Below, in pieces: positions 17,670 to 17,976 of a stretch of 17,976 bases of DNA (position 1 is the first letter of the stretch; each line of letters opens with the position of its first letter). Location: contig LSYV01000014.1 of assembly GCA_001584585.1 (NCBI GenBank), positions 638,869 to 656,844 on the forward strand, read 5' to 3'. A program made the position numbers and the translations under genes. The notes beneath the pieces are model-generated. The model was not told the origin of the DNA. It ran no database searches and saw only the letters and a program-made list of their open reading frames with translations. The stretch is from Gonium pectorale. Lineage: Eukaryota; Chlorophyta; Chlorophyceae; Chlamydomonadales; Volvocaceae.

Positions 17670-17696
17670 GCGCGATGTTTCCAGCAGGGCGGGCGG
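17670..17696. repeat. Dispersed 27-bp element, right copy
   Basis: Matches 5-31 in the same orientation with two substitutions. Because the left copy lies in a probable LTR, this may be a scrap of a related LTR. Confidence 0.75.
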
Positions 17697-17945
17697 GCGG
17701 TACAGAAAAAGGCAGGCGAGCGAGGCAAACGAGCAGACGCACCCCAATAATAATGTTACGCCCGGTCGTGCACCGAGGCGTGTGTTGAGGGGGCAGGCTG
17801 TGGTGAGGACTCTGGTGTCAGAGTCCTGTACACCGCCCGCCACCGCAGTGTTAAAGGCCCACCAAGGTGGGAGGCTACAATTTACGTCCCAGCGGGGTTG
17901 TCAGATGGGGAAAACCGCCCGCGTTCCAGCTGCCGTCTTAGGTAT

Positions 17946-17976
17946 ACAATGTCGTTCACGCCCTGAACGACATTGT
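17946..17976. repeat. Perfect 13-bp inverted repeat at the window end
   Basis: ACAATGTCGTTCA (17946-17958) and its exact reverse complement TGAACGACATTGT (17964-17976) flank a 5-base loop. The right arm ends on the last base of the window. It could be a transposon end, a hairpin, or a fold-back artefact at a contig end. Confidence 0.9.

Overview
This window looks like nuclear DNA of a green alga of the Chlamydomonas/Volvox group (volvocine Chlorophyceae). The evidence is short exons separated by introns with GT(A/G)AGT donors and GCAG acceptors, a long Ser-Pro-rich (hydroxyproline-rich glycoprotein type) segment, a Ty3-like retroelement whose integrase tail carries a PHD finger, and a decayed F-box-like/ankyrin gene of a kind common in these genomes. 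The species cannot be named from the sequence alone.

The centre (4282-9761, minus strand) holds one well-supported gene of six exons. Joined at consensus splice sites it reads without interruption for 1021 codons. It predicts a type I membrane protein with a signal peptide, five tandem ~150-residue MAM-like (jelly-roll-like) repeats with four conserved cysteines each, a 132-residue Pro/Ser-rich stalk, one transmembrane helix and an 11-residue tail. Every intron is phase 2 and cuts each repeat at the same place (after Ser-Trp), so the four inner exons are symmetric and interchangeable. I do not recognise a named gene; the architecture suggests an adhesion or recognition protein of the cell surface or extracellular matrix.

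The left flank (1-2000) is repeat-derived. A broken Ty3-type pol 3' end (about 408-1200, minus) is followed by a polypurine tract and a probable partial LTR (1-393). Next to it is a 47-bp minisatellite (1311-1560) with diverged inverted copies (about 1664-1810). From 2000 to 4281 there is no convincing gene, apart from a doubtful 178-codon ORF with hydrophobic segments (2713-3249, minus).

The right flank (9762-17976) is mostly non-coding or decayed. The clearest relic is an ankyrin-type pseudogene (about 14027-15298, minus, with a further ankyrin motif at 13732-13773) that keeps splice sites but is broken by small indels, one of them a visible ~14-bp duplication. I found no gene in 9762-13731. 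The region 15300-17976 holds a degenerate ~85-bp tandem repeat, a TATA-like site, a 27-bp element shared with the left edge, and a perfect 13-bp-arm hairpin that forms the last bases of the window.

All calls were made by reading the sequence by eye. Splice structures are predictions and no database search was possible.
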